The translations under genes were made by a program, and so were the position numbers. From positions 1-60,752 of the forward strand of contig NZ_AXAP01000050.1 of NCBI RefSeq assembly GCF_000472865.1: a stretch of DNA of 60,752 nt. Direction: 5' to 3'. This document shows, in pieces, positions 25,509 through 34,921 of the stretch. Each line of letters begins with the position of its first letter. Position 1 is the stretch's first letter. Source of the stretch: Bradyrhizobium elkanii WSM2783. GTDB taxonomy: Bacteria > Pseudomonadota > Alphaproteobacteria > Rhizobiales > Xanthobacteraceae. Below the pieces are notes generated by a model. It was not told the DNA's origin and ran no database searches. It worked only from the letters and a program-made list of their open reading frames with translations.

Positions 25509-26852
25509 GTGAAAATTCTAATTGCTTGCACCGCCCTCACGGGCCACCTGAACCCGATGCTGTCGATCGGGCGTATTCTCGTCGATGAGGGCCACGAGGT
25601 GGTGTTCCAGACTGCCAGCGTGGTGCGCGACCGCATCGAAGGCGTCGGGGCGATATTCCGGCCGTTTCCGCCGGAATACGACTACGATCTGCGAGACTTA
25701 GACGCAGTATTCCCCGAGCGCAAAACTCTTCCGCCGTCAGAGCGCGTGGCCTTCGACATCAAGCAGATTTTCACGGCGCCAATTCCCACGCAGCACAAGG
25801 GTATCCAGGAGGTCTTGCTGGATTTTCCGGCCGACGTGGTCATGGCCGACAACTCCTTCCTCGGAACCTACCCGATGCTGCTCGGGCCACGGGCAAACCG
25901 CCCGAACGTCATCACCTGCGGCATCATGTTTCTGCCGTGGCATCGCGACGACGGAGCGCCGGCAGCGTTGGGGTTGCCTCCGGCGCAAAACGACGCCGAG
26001 CGCGAAAAATACGCTGCAGCTGCCAAGGATGTTGAAATGAACAATGTGGCCCTTATTCGCTACATGAATGACTGTCTGGCGGAAATGGGCGTCGGTCCGA
26101 TGCCTGCCAGTTTCTTCGACACCATGGTCCTTCTTCCTGACGCCTATCTGCAGTTGACGGTTCCGAGCTTCGAGTTTCCACGCAAGGATTTGCCGAAATC
26201 GGTTCATTTCGTCGGCCAGCTGCCTATCACGCCGAACCAGGCGCCGCTTCCGACATGGGCGGGGGATCTCGACGGCTCGCGCAAGGTGGTGCTGGTGACG
26301 CAAGGGACCGTATCCAACCACGATTTTGGTCAACTGGTCGTCCCAACCCTGGCGGCATTGGCGGACGATCCGGATCTGCTCGTCGTGGTCAGTGCTGGTG
26401 GCCGTTCGATCGACGCCATCCCCGGCCCGATTCCTGGCAACGCGCGCCTCGCAAGCTATATACCGATGGAATGGCTGCTTCCGAAAGTCGACGCCTTGGT
26501 TACCAACGGTGGCTATGGCACCGTAAACCAGGCGCTCAGCTTCGGGATTCCGATCGTTGCCGCGGGACAGACCGAGGACAAGGCGGATGTGAGCGCCCGC
26601 ATCGCCTGGTTCGGCGTCGGTATCGACCTCAAGACAGACGAGCCGACACCGCCGGCGCTACGCGAGGCGATCAGCTCGGTGCTCGGTCAGCCTGGTTATC
26701 GGGCGCGGGCGACGTCCATTGCTAGGCAGTATGACAGCATCGATGCACCGTTGCGAATCCTCCAGGTCATCGATCAGGTGGTGAACATTCGCGCGAACCA
26801 CGCGCCTGAAGCGGACGACGGGGGCGGTTCAGGGAGCTTAAAGAAGATTTGA
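25509..26852 (+). CDS. UGT/MGT-type glycosyltransferase (GT1), 447 aa
   Basis: The start is the GTG at 25509 behind AAGGGGAG; the nearby ATG codons read into a stop. The N-terminal domain opens with MKILIACTALTGHLNPMLSI, the acceptor-side motif, and the C-terminal donor domain holds LVTQGTVSN, LVVVSAGGR, the SYIPMEWLLPK strand and GGYGTVNQALSFGIPIV plus GQTEDKADVSAR, the GT1 nucleotide-sugar motif. It would transfer a sugar from a UDP- or TDP-sugar to a small lipophilic acceptor in the cytosol. The gene is intact and stands alone between an IS1182 right-end stub and an IS1182 left part. A 5' fragment of a close paralog lies at 40.0 kb. Confidence 0.9.
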   Translation: MKILIACTALTGHLNPMLSIGRILVDEGHEVVFQTASVVRDRIEGVGAIFRPFPPEYDYDLRDLDAVFPERKTLPPSERVAFDIKQIFTAPIPTQHKGIQEVLLDFPADVVMADNSFLGTYPMLLGPRANRPNVITCGIMFLPWHRDDGAPAALGLPPAQNDAEREKYAAAAKDVEMNNVALIRYMNDCLAEMGVGPMPASFFDTMVLLPDAYLQLTVPSFEFPRKDLPKSVHFVGQLPITPNQAPLPTWAGDLDGSRKVVLVTQGTVSNHDFGQLVVPTLAALADDPDLLVVVSAGGRSIDAIPGPIPGNARLASYIPMEWLLPKVDALVTNGGYGTVNQALSFGIPIVAAGQTEDKADVSARIAWFGVGIDLKTDEPTPPALREAISSVLGQPGYRARATSIARQYDSIDAPLRILQVIDQVVNIRANHAPEADDGGGSGSLKKI

Positions 26853-27052
26853 ACACCGAGGCCGATTACGGATGTGACTTTCGATCCGTGCAAGAAATAA
26901 TCACCCGTCCGTGGCAGCAAAGGTCGTCTCCTTTGCAGGGTTGACGAGAGGATCCGGCGACGGCGGTTACTGGCCCAGGGTGTGAAAACGCTCTATCTGC
27001 TGCGATCAGCGAGCTAAGATTCTCTGCGATTTGCGGGCGCTTTGTTGAAGGG

Positions 27053-27648
27053 TTGGATAGTGGACAGAGCACGCTATTTTTTCCGGCGTCGCTCGATGAT
27101 TATGTGACCGAAGACAATCCAGTGCGAGCGGTCGACATGTTCGTTGACGGCGTCGACCTCGATAAGCTCGGGTTCGCCGGTGTCCAGCCACTCGACACCG
27201 GCCGACCCAGCTATCACCGGGCACCATGCTCAGCTCTAAATCTGTGGCTATCTTGATCGAGTTCCGTCGAGCCGACGCCGGGGCGGGAATGCCAGCAATC
27301 GAGATGAACCGGTTGACTGGGCAGTTGGCGCCGCAGTTCAAGACGATCGTGGACTTCCGCAAGGACAACGGCAAGGCAATTCGTGGGGTCTATCGCGCGT
27401 TGTCTCACCGTGCCGCAAGCTTGAGCCGGTCAGTGCCACGAGCGTCGCCATCGATGGATCACAGTTCAAGGCTGTCAACGCAACAAGACGAGAACTCGAG
27501 CGAGGCCACGATGAAGCGGCGTCTCGAGCGGATCGATGAGAGCATCGTCCGCTATCTCTTTCAGCTCGACACCGCCGATCGCCATGGCGATGCGGTACCG
27601 AAGGCGAAGATTGAGCGGTTGAAGGGCAAGATCGAGAGGTTCAAGTAG
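27053..27648 (+). pseudogene. IS1182-family transposase, N-terminal and middle part, frameshifted
   Basis: Frame 1 reads LFFPASLDDYVTEDNPVRAV and GVDLDKLGFAGV, the N-terminus of IS1182 transposases; from 27230 another frame reads MNRLTGQLAPQFKTI, VDFRKDNGKAIRGV and MKRRLERIDESI. Parts between are missing. The 3' half is replaced by the IS3 remnant at 27.7 kb. It cannot be active. Confidence 0.75.
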
Positions 27649-27728
27649 GAGATCGTCCGGCTCAACGCAACCAATGCGGAGATGATGAAGAGCGAGGACA
27701 AGGAGATCTCGCTGTTCGATCCTGGCGC

Positions 27729-28234
27729 ATGCTCGATGACGAAAGTGGCAAAGACAGCCACGCGATTGAACGAGACCTGGGCGATAACTTTGTCCACGAT
27801 CAGCTGGAGACCGGTCGAAAGCTCCGCGTGCTCACGGTTATCGATATCTTCTCCCGCTTCTCGCCTGCATTGGAGCCGCCATTCAGCTTTCGCAGAGCTG
27901 ACGTCGTGGAGATACGGGAAAGTGCAAGAAAGTGAGATTCCTGGCGGCGATCCGCATTCGATCAAGGCACCGAGTTCGTGTCGCGCGACCTTGACCTGTG
28001 GGCCTATCAGCGCGGCGTCACGCTGGACTTCTCCCGGCCGGCAATCAGACCGACAATGCCTTCATCGAAGCCTTCAACGGACGCTTCCGGGCCGAATGCC
28101 TCAATGCACACTGGTTCCTGAGCCTTGCTGCCAAGGAGAAAGTGGAGGATTGTCGCAGGTGCTACAATGAAGAGCGGCGCCATGGGCCGGTCGGCAACAG
28201 GCCAGTTTCAGAGCAAAAAACTCCGAGACTCTAA
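27729..28234 (+). pseudogene. IS3-family OrfB (DDE integrase) remnant
   Basis: ETGRKLRVLTVIDIFSRFSP (27.79-27.85) and, in another frame, GNQTDNAFIEAFNGRFR, AECLNAHWFLS and DCRRCYNEERRHGP (28.04-28.18) are the core and end of an IS3-type integrase. The first DDE Asp is in VIDIFSR and the Glu in FIEAFNG. The parts are joined by frame changes and OrfA is missing. Confidence 0.75.
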
Positions 28235-28385
28235 CCGCCGCCGGATGAAAACTCAGCGGTAGATCATTACTAATGAAGCACTAAAGTATGCCAGCTGAAA
28301 TGAAAATGAAACTAAGACGCTGCAACGTTAGCAGAAACACCCCTTCAGGCAGGTGTTTCCTACTAAATTACTCAGCAGAAAATCG

Positions 28386-29888
28386 ATGAGCACGTTCGTT
28401 GCGGCATTTGACGTCGGCACAACATCTCTGAAGGCGATTTTGGTGACGCGGGACGGCAAAATTTGTCATGAACGTAAAGCTGCCTTGACGACTCGGATGA
28501 CCGAAGACGGTTTGGTTGAACAGGATCCCCAAGAGTGGTTTGAAGCCATGTGTTCCGTCACATGTTCTTGGTGGAAAGCTGGTGTGAAGCCGTCATCCAT
28601 CTCGATCATTGCAATGACAGGACAAATGCAAGACCTTATTCCAATAAGTCTTGAGAAAAGAGCTCTATGCCGCGCAATTCTTTATTCCGATATGCGAGCG
28701 GTGGCAGAATCAGAACATATAAACGAGCTCTTTGGAAAGAGCTTCCTTCGAGAGCAACTCGCAAACACAATGACCCCGGCTTCAATTTTGCCCAAGATGC
28801 TGCATTGGCGCAGGCAGTTCCCACAATCATTTAGGAGGACGCACCGCTATCTATTTGGCGCCAAAGACTACCTCATCATGATGCTTTGCGATCGTTTGGT
28901 ATGCGACCCAACGACAGCGTCGACGACGGGACTATTTCTGCACGGCGTGCAAAGGTGGTACACAGACATTCTGGAGAAATGTGACTTTTCCGTTTCATTG
29001 ATGCCTGACATCGAAACGGCCGGTAGTGTCGTCGGAAGCGTTAACCGGTCCGCATCGAAGTGGACGGGCTTCCTCCAAGGTACTCCCATCACGTGTGGAG
29101 TTGGTGACGCAATGGCTGCTACCCTGGGTGCCGGCATTGCCGAGATGAACGAAGCTTATATCTATTTGGGAACAACGGCGTGGGTTGCTAGTTTTGTCCC
29201 GTCAGTTCCGCTAAAGCTCCCTGCCAATGACGCCATATACACGCTTGCGGGGCAAGACAAAGACAAGGACCTTCGTATAGCACCTGTTCTAAACGCGGGT
29301 AATATAGTGTCTTGGGCACTTACCCTAGTTGGCTGCAAGCCAGGGGACGATGCCACCCGATTCTATGAATTGCTTGAGAAAGAAGCGGCAGCTGCAGGCG
29401 ATGTCGCGCCTCTAACTTTTGTCCCTTATCTCAATGGGGAACGCTGCCCCATCCAGACAGACGGGCAATGTGGCGCGTTTGTTGGGATTTCTGCGGGAAC
29501 GACAATGGGGCAGCTTGCAAGGGCTGTCTTTAATGGCTTGGCCCAATCGCTGCGTTGGTGTGCCGAGTTACTTGATGTATCGGAAAATGGAGCCCTGCGC
29601 GTGGTTGGCGGCGGGGCTCGTAGCGCAGTTTGGCTACAAGCAATAGCCGATGCATTCGGCTGTCCGTTGATTGTTAGCGGTCGCTCTGAAATTCAGCCGG
29701 CCTTGGGGGCAGCTTCAATTGCAATGCAGACTATCGGTTGGGCCGATACGCGTTCGCATTTTCCCCTAGACGATGACGGTCGTGTGCTTATTGTGCCCGA
29801 TGTAGATCTTTCGATGGCGATGCGAGACGGACACAAGCGTTTCAAGCGGCTATCGGAGGTAATAGTCGGTCTTGAGAGGCGCAGCTGA
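28386..29888 (+). CDS. FGGY-family carbohydrate kinase (xylulokinase-like), 500 aa
   Basis: The ATG at 28386 starts MSTFVAAFDVGTTSLKAILV, the phosphate-1 loop of FGGY kinases. Later come GLVEQDPQEWFEAM, IIAMTGQMQDL, CGVGDAMAATLGAG, the LGTTAWV loop, FVPYLNGERCP and the adenosine motif GALRVVGGGARSAVWLQAIAD. Full length and all motifs indicate a working ATP-dependent sugar kinase; D-xylulose or a related pentulose is the likely substrate. No isomerase, transporter or regulator lies beside it. It is AT-richer than the surrounding genes and is flanked by IS3/IS1182 debris upstream, suggesting transfer. Confidence 0.85.
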   Translation: MSTFVAAFDVGTTSLKAILVTRDGKICHERKAALTTRMTEDGLVEQDPQEWFEAMCSVTCSWWKAGVKPSSISIIAMTGQMQDLIPISLEKRALCRAILYSDMRAVAESEHINELFGKSFLREQLANTMTPASILPKMLHWRRQFPQSFRRTHRYLFGAKDYLIMMLCDRLVCDPTTASTTGLFLHGVQRWYTDILEKCDFSVSLMPDIETAGSVVGSVNRSASKWTGFLQGTPITCGVGDAMAATLGAGIAEMNEAYIYLGTTAWVASFVPSVPLKLPANDAIYTLAGQDKDKDLRIAPVLNAGNIVSWALTLVGCKPGDDATRFYELLEKEAAAAGDVAPLTFVPYLNGERCPIQTDGQCGAFVGISAGTTMGQLARAVFNGLAQSLRWCAELLDVSENGALRVVGGGARSAVWLQAIADAFGCPLIVSGRSEIQPALGAASIAMQTIGWADTRSHFPLDDDGRVLIVPDVDLSMAMRDGHKRFKRLSEVIVGLERRS

Positions 29889-30402
29889 CCGGGGTGACCA
29901 GCTTCGGCGAAGGCGCCTGCGCGTTTGTCGTGTCTAGCTTGCAGATGTGAAATGAAGGTCTGATCGTGTGCCGAATTGTGGGACTGTTCCCGGTCTGAGG
30001 CGACGAAGCTGCTTTGGACCTGCTGTCGATATCGCGAAACTCAGACGGTGCATATTGGCAAGCTTAAAGGTCCAAACTGACAAGCGCCCGTTGTCGGCCC
30101 TACACTGGGATGTGTTTCGGCGTGGAACAAGGGCCTTGACTCACATATGGAACGGCGCCGGCTGCAAGGTCTTCTGGTTAAACAAGAGATGACGGTGCGG
30201 TCATATATTCGGCGTTTGAGCGCGGCACCTGGCCGCTGGCCACGATGATCTGCGCGGAAGCAATCGCCCAATCAATTTCTCGCGCTCGAAGCGCAGTGAG
30301 TCAGGCGGTCTGATTGCTGCCAGGAATGTCGTCACTCGGGTTCATCCAGATTTGCACCTTGCCTCCTCGGCAGCTCCTTTATCTGCCAGAGAACTCTTGA
30401 AT
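29889..30402. other. No supported gene
   Basis: I see no ORF with a motif, no hairpin terminator after the kinase gene, and no promoter I would defend. Confidence 0.4.
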
Positions 30403-30505
30403 TTAGGATTTCAGCATCGCGGCTGGCGGCTGATGATAATAGATGCCTCCACTGACCAGCAAGGCCCAGATGGTACGAGCAATCTTGTTGGCGAGCGCCA
30501 CTGAT
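30403..30505 (-). pseudogene. IS110/IS1111-type transposase C-terminal scrap
   Basis: The frame ends GLSVALANKIARTIWALLVS, the closing helix of IS110-family transposases. Nothing else of the element is present here. Confidence 0.5.
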
Positions 30506-30584
30506 AGACCTTGACCGGCCGCCGTTGCAGCATTGCCTGGATCCAGAGCGGGACTTTCAAGCCTCCTGCCAGCTTCGCCTATGG

Positions 30585-30720
30585 GCAAGATCTCTCGAAT
30601 GAGAACTTTCGGCGACTTCGAGAAGGCGCGCACCATCCTCCGTGATGCGGAGGAGCCGATCGCGCGATCGAAGAGTGCGACGCCCGTTTGCTCCTCCAAG
30701 CGAGAGTTTCGCTGCCAGTG
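30585..30720 (-). pseudogene. LysR helix-turn-helix scrap
   Basis: RLEEQTGVALFDRA, and one frame over LLRITEDGARLLEVAE, are the end of a LysR winged HTH. The rest of the gene is missing. Confidence 0.4.
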
Positions 30721-30938
30721 TCGCTGGCGATCACGATGGGTCGCCGCGCTCGACGCCTTCTGGGTCGTTTACTTGAGCCAAGCCTGTGCATCGCCTTCTC
30801 TGGGACGCGCAATCACAGAATGCTCAATGTGCGGGTTCACACTTCGACTTGGCTAGAGCCTTTCAATATGACCTGACTATCGTCGGGCGCGGAACAAAGT
30901 GGACGTGGTTCGGACCCGGCCATAGTAGGAGGACGGCA

Positions 30939-31635
30939 ATGACTACCTTCGTTCTTGTCCACGGTGCATGGCATGGGGGCTGGTGCTACGAGCGGGTGGC
31001 ACGGCTGTTACGTCAGGCTGGCCACGAGGTCTACCCGCCGACTTTGACCGGCCTCGGCGAACGCGCTCACCTGATGAACCGCGGAGTCGATCTCGGCACG
31101 CACGTACAGGATATCGTCGGCGTCATCCGAGGATTTGTCGAATGTGGTGCTGTGTGGCCATTCTTATGGTGGCATGGTCATCACTGGCGTCGCCGAGCGG
31201 ATCGCGCCGAAGATCCGTTCGCTGGTCTATCTTGACGACTTCGTGCCCGAGAACGGCAAGTGTCTGCTCAACTATCTTCCAGCTCAACAGTCGCAACAGG
31301 TTCGTGACGACGCAGCCCAGAACGGCGACGGTTACAAGATCACGCCGATCCCGGCGGCTGTTTTTGCCGTCAACGCCCACGACGCCGCTTGGGTGGATGC
31401 CATGTGCGTCAAGCAGCCGCTGGCGTCCTTCGAGCAGAAGCTCGAAATCAGCGGCCCGAAGATGCCGAAGCGGGTGTACATAGTTGCGGACGGGTGGGAG
31501 CCGTCGCCGTTCCAGCAATTCGGCGCGCGCTTTGGGGCCGATCGAGACTGGCAGTTCATCCGTTTCGGCGGCGGCCACGACGTGATGATTGATCAGCCGG
31601 AGGCACTTGCCGTCACGCTCATTGCCGCCGCCTAG
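30939..31635 (+). pseudogene. Alpha/beta-hydrolase (esterase type), one frameshift
   Basis: AGGAGGA precedes the ATG at 30939. The N-terminus MTTFVLVHGAWHGGWCYERV holds the HG oxyanion motif. The frame breaks near 31135; one base over, NVVLCGHSYGGMVITGV (nucleophile Ser in GHSYGG), SLVYLDDFVPENG and GGHDVMIDQPEALA (catalytic His) complete a 230-residue hydrolase of the plant-esterase-like AB_hydrolase_6 group. The two parts together match family length, so a single indel is the only defect. Substrate unknown, likely a small ester or lactone. Confidence 0.8.
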
Positions 31636-31879
31636 GGATATGCACGCCTGGCTGTCTCCGGGGGACGAACAGGTTCGCGTGCGGTGCGACGGCGCGAACG
31701 AAGATCACGGTTCTTGCTTGAGGCCGCCGCCTCGAACTCGGGCCTAGCTCATTAACCGTACTTCTTGGGCTCCGGGGCAATGCAATGTTTGTTCCTGAAA
31801 TGGACGGCGATTTCCGAATTCGGGGGCTGATGGAATTCTATAACGACGTTACGTATGATTTGCCTATAGAATATCGCAA

Positions 31880-32074
31880 TCAGGCATTGAGGTCGGCTAG
31901 GTTATTGGCGTTGCGCCAACAGTGCTCCGCTTTCTTCATTAGCTCCGAAGCGACCATTTGGCTCTGAAAGCGCTCAGCGGCGTTGTCAGTCCAAGACATA
32001 ATTCGATGCTCCGCAGCCTCCTCATACGCGTCACCTTCGCGCGCCAAATCCCCGGCCGTCATTTTGATGGTCAT
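31880..32074 (-). CDS. Small hypothetical protein, 64 aa
   Basis: GAGGGAG stands before the ATG at 32074. The protein (MTIKMTAGDLAREGDAYEEA, then MSWTDNAAERFQSQMVASEL, ending LADLNA) is helical and charged, with one Cys and three Trp or His near the end. It resembles small soluble proteins of Rhizobiales but I cannot name the family. It stands alone. Confidence 0.5.
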   Translation of the reverse strand: MTIKMTAGDLAREGDAYEEAAEHRIMSWTDNAAERFQSQMVASELMKKAEHCWRNANNLADLNA

Positions 32075-32228
32075 GTGAAGTCTCCCTCGGGTGCGTCGAA
32101 GTCATCTAACGGCCGATGCCAGTCCGGGCGCAGAAACCGGCATTGCTCCCTGATCTCGATTGCCTCGGCGCTGTTGCCGTAATCGCAATCACCGCAGCGC
32201 GAGCATTATGATCGCGACGGCAATCGGA

Positions 32229-32857
32229 TCATTCCGGACCATAACATGTGGAAGTCCCGAATTCTTTGCTGGCCAGGCGTTCCGTGTAGGCCAAAAGAGC
32301 TTCAACGTATGCCGCGGCGCTAATCACGCAGTCCGCGGTGTTGACCGAGAAGCGGGAGCTCATTTTGAACTTTTGTGTGGCTTTGGCCCTGCGAAAAACC
32401 CAATCCCGATGTCGCTGCGGACCCTCGAACGATGCGGTCTTGATGTGAAAGCTCGGCCGGCGGTGCGGCTCACCACGACGTCGGAGGTGTTCCGAACTTG
32501 TGCATACTACCCATCGAATCTCACCGACGCGCCTGCCAACCAAGGCGCTGTTAACATGACCGGCGGAGTTATCAGGAGCTCTCCTCGCGGCGCCCGATAT
32601 TCGCCCACCGCTGCACGGTCAGCTTCGGTCAGTTCGCCAGTGCGCGGCGCGCAGATGCGAGGAAGGCAATACCAGATTCGGTGAGAAGAAGCTTCCGTGT
32701 CATGCGTACCACAAGCTGCGAGCCGATAAACACCTCCAAATCCGAGACGCGCCGACTGACTGTCGGCAACGGGACGCGCAACGCTTTCGACGCGACCGAC
32801 AGGCTCCCGCCGTCCACCAGCGCGATCAAGGTGCGGATGGCTTCGAAGCGATCCATT
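32229..32857 (-). pseudogene. LysR-type regulator, internally deleted
   Basis: From 32857 the frame reads MDRFEAIRTLIALVDGGSLS ... LVVRMTRKLLLTESGIAFLA and ends in RRALAN, almost identical to the HTH half of the LysR at 7783-8705. The next recognisable part (VGRRVGEIRWVVCTSSEHL, RFSVNTADCVI) lies in another frame from 32543, with about 65 residues missing between, and the C-terminal end is lost. It is the most decayed of four related LysR genes in the window. Confidence 0.8.
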
Positions 32858-33049
32858 AGACTAAATTCCGCTACTTGAAAGAAAGGTGCCTCTAAATGCC
32901 GCAAACCTTCGATTTCCGATAGCTTCCAGAGGCGGGCAGGTGTGCGTTATAAGCGCCCGACGTATGTGCGTACTTTCGGAAGCCTTCCGCACGTTTGTAG
33001 ATTTTGCACTAGCGGCGCTTGGCACCATGGTCGACTTCAGTTCAGTCAT

Positions 33050-33590
33050 CCGATGACTTCCGTTTTCGACGATATTCACGTGTTGATTCCGTGGTTTTTC
33101 GCCGTTCACCTCTGGAATCCCGCCGGGCGCCGAGTCGGTCACAATGGGTGAGGTGCTCAACCCATAATCGGGTCGGATTGCAAGTCACATGACGCGCCAA
33201 CACGAGACACACCGTCTCCGCCACGTTATCGATGAGCTTGTCAGACGACTCCAGGAGAGTGAGCGGAACGGTCCCGCGGTACGGGAACTGTCAGGCTATG
33301 GTTACCAGATTCGTATGCACGTAGTCCGTCTCCTTGCACCCCAACTCGAAAAATAGGACTCACACTAAAGATGTTGACTATAGCGCGAACGGAGTCGCCA
33401 GCCGCTGGGACGCTGGTTACGCATACAGAAGTCGATGTTGCAGCGCGAGCCTTGGAATGGCGAGTTCAATCCATTGACGGCGTACTGCTACATGAACAGG
33501 GAGGATCGCTCTCACTCAAGCAGGAGCGACGCGCGCCTCACCGCAGGCCGGCTGAATCGCAGCGATTACATCTGCCCCGATATCACGCGT
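33050..33590 (+). pseudogene. Patatin/DUF3734 phospholipase, 3' remnant
   Basis: Only the C-terminal third survives, in several frames: SVFDDIHVLIPWFFAVHLWN (33.06 kb), RLRHVIDELVRRLQESERN and YQIRMHVVRLLAPQLEK (33.2-33.35), then SRWDAGYAYR-like and REPWNGEFNPL. The order matches the patatin gene at 16394-17533. It keeps Glu at the position where that gene has a stop. The catalytic Ser half is gone. Confidence 0.7.
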
Positions 33591-33679
33591 CTGCGTCACG
33601 GCGCCTTGAATTGACGCCAAGTATGATACGCATCACAGTAAATACTGGATGAAGGCATCATAAAATCGAAGGTAAATTC

Positions 33680-34477
33680 ATGGCGACAACGAATGTGGTA
33701 AACGTCGATGGTGCGCGCGTCGCATATCGATTGCACGGGCGTGGTCCTGCTGTGGTGCTCGTAAGCGGCACAGCCGCCCTGGATATGCATTGGGGCCCAG
33801 TGATCGGAGAGCTCGCCAGACACCGGACCGTGATCAGTTTGGACTACTCAGGCTCCGGAGACACAACAGATGACGGCGGTGCGCTTAGCCTGCAGAAGCT
33901 TGCGCATCAGGTAAGGGAAGTGGCCGGCGCAGCCGGCGTGGAGCGGTTTGATCTAATTGGCCATTCCCTCGGAGCGGCGATTGCAATTCAGCTTGCAGCC
34001 AGTTCCGCAGATCGGGTCCGATCCCTCATTGTGGTCGCAGGCTTTTTGCGGGGCGCAGAGCCGCGGCTTAAGCTTCAATTCGAGCTCTGGCTTGACTTGC
34101 TTCGCACCAACCGCGGCGCATTTCTCAAGCTACTGTTGCTCTCGGGACTCACGCCAGCGTTTGTTTCGAGAGTGGGTATTTCGACGATCGAAGACATTGT
34201 CAAAGAGTACACGCATCTCGCTAATTGGGAGGGGATTGCACGTCAGGTCGAACTGGATCTGGCTGTTGATGTAAGCAGACAGGTCGAGAGAGTCACCAGT
34301 CCCACGTTGGTAGTGAATTGTGCTTACGATCAAATCGTCACACAGACACCCGAATTGGCCGCGAGCATTCCCGGTTCAACGTGCCAGGAGATCAGTGCCG
34401 GGCATCTGGCATTCTTCGAGGGAGCCGATCAATTTCTCTCGTTGGCTACCGAGTTTCTGCGCCGACACGACGCGTAG
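33680..34477 (+). CDS. Alpha/beta-fold hydrolase, 265 aa (intact)
   Basis: GAAGGT lies before the ATG. The fold is complete: VVLVSGTAALDMHW, the nucleophile elbow GHSLGAA with Ser96, an acidic residue in NCAYDQIVTQT and the catalytic His in SAGHLAFFEGA near residue 242. It is of the RsbQ/haloperoxidase-like lipase group that acts on small esters or lactones in the cytosol. One speculative possibility, given the luxI/luxR remnants in the window, is a lactonase-like role, but nothing in the sequence singles that out. It stands alone. Confidence 0.8.
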   Translation: MATTNVVNVDGARVAYRLHGRGPAVVLVSGTAALDMHWGPVIGELARHRTVISLDYSGSGDTTDDGGALSLQKLAHQVREVAGAAGVERFDLIGHSLGAAIAIQLAASSADRVRSLIVVAGFLRGAEPRLKLQFELWLDLLRTNRGAFLKLLLLSGLTPAFVSRVGISTIEDIVKEYTHLANWEGIARQVELDLAVDVSRQVERVTSPTLVVNCAYDQIVTQTPELAASIPGSTCQEISAGHLAFFEGADQFLSLATEFLRRHDA

Positions 34478-34921
34478 GTATTGAGGAGAGTGCTCATGAG
34501 AGCTCAGATTGATCCGTTTCTTGGCAGGCCTGCCCGATCTACAGACATTTGTGGGCACACTAAACCGGTTGGTTGCTTAGGGAGGGTTCGGCTTTAGAGG
34601 TTTGCCGAAATATACATTCGTGCGGCGCTCTACCGACGTATTTCAGGGCGCGCTTCTGGCTCTGGAAAGCCAGTCCGTAACCATCTTTCGGCCGGTCATC
34701 CTATGACGGTAAGGTTCACATTCGGGCGATTAGCTGTGCCGCTGCGTCGTGGATCACATTCATATGCACCGGCCCAACGAAAAGGCGCTCCATGACGCTT
34801 AGGACGCCGCCTTACCCGAGTAACGCAAATTGTCGAGCCTGAAATCTCCCTGAAATAATTCAAGTGCCTCTTCAGCTCGCGCCTTTGCAGCAGCAAGGGA
34901 GCTACATGGGAGGTGTTCAAG
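34478..34921. other. No supported gene
   Basis: No ORF with a motif on either strand. The only signal is the GGGAGG ribosome site at 34908-34913 for the P450 gene. Confidence 0.4.

Noticed and set aside
33680..34477. Calling the intact alpha/beta hydrolase an HSL lactonase or acylase
   Set aside because: Only the general hydrolase triad is visible and the quorum-sensing genes are 14 kb away; there is no specific evidence.
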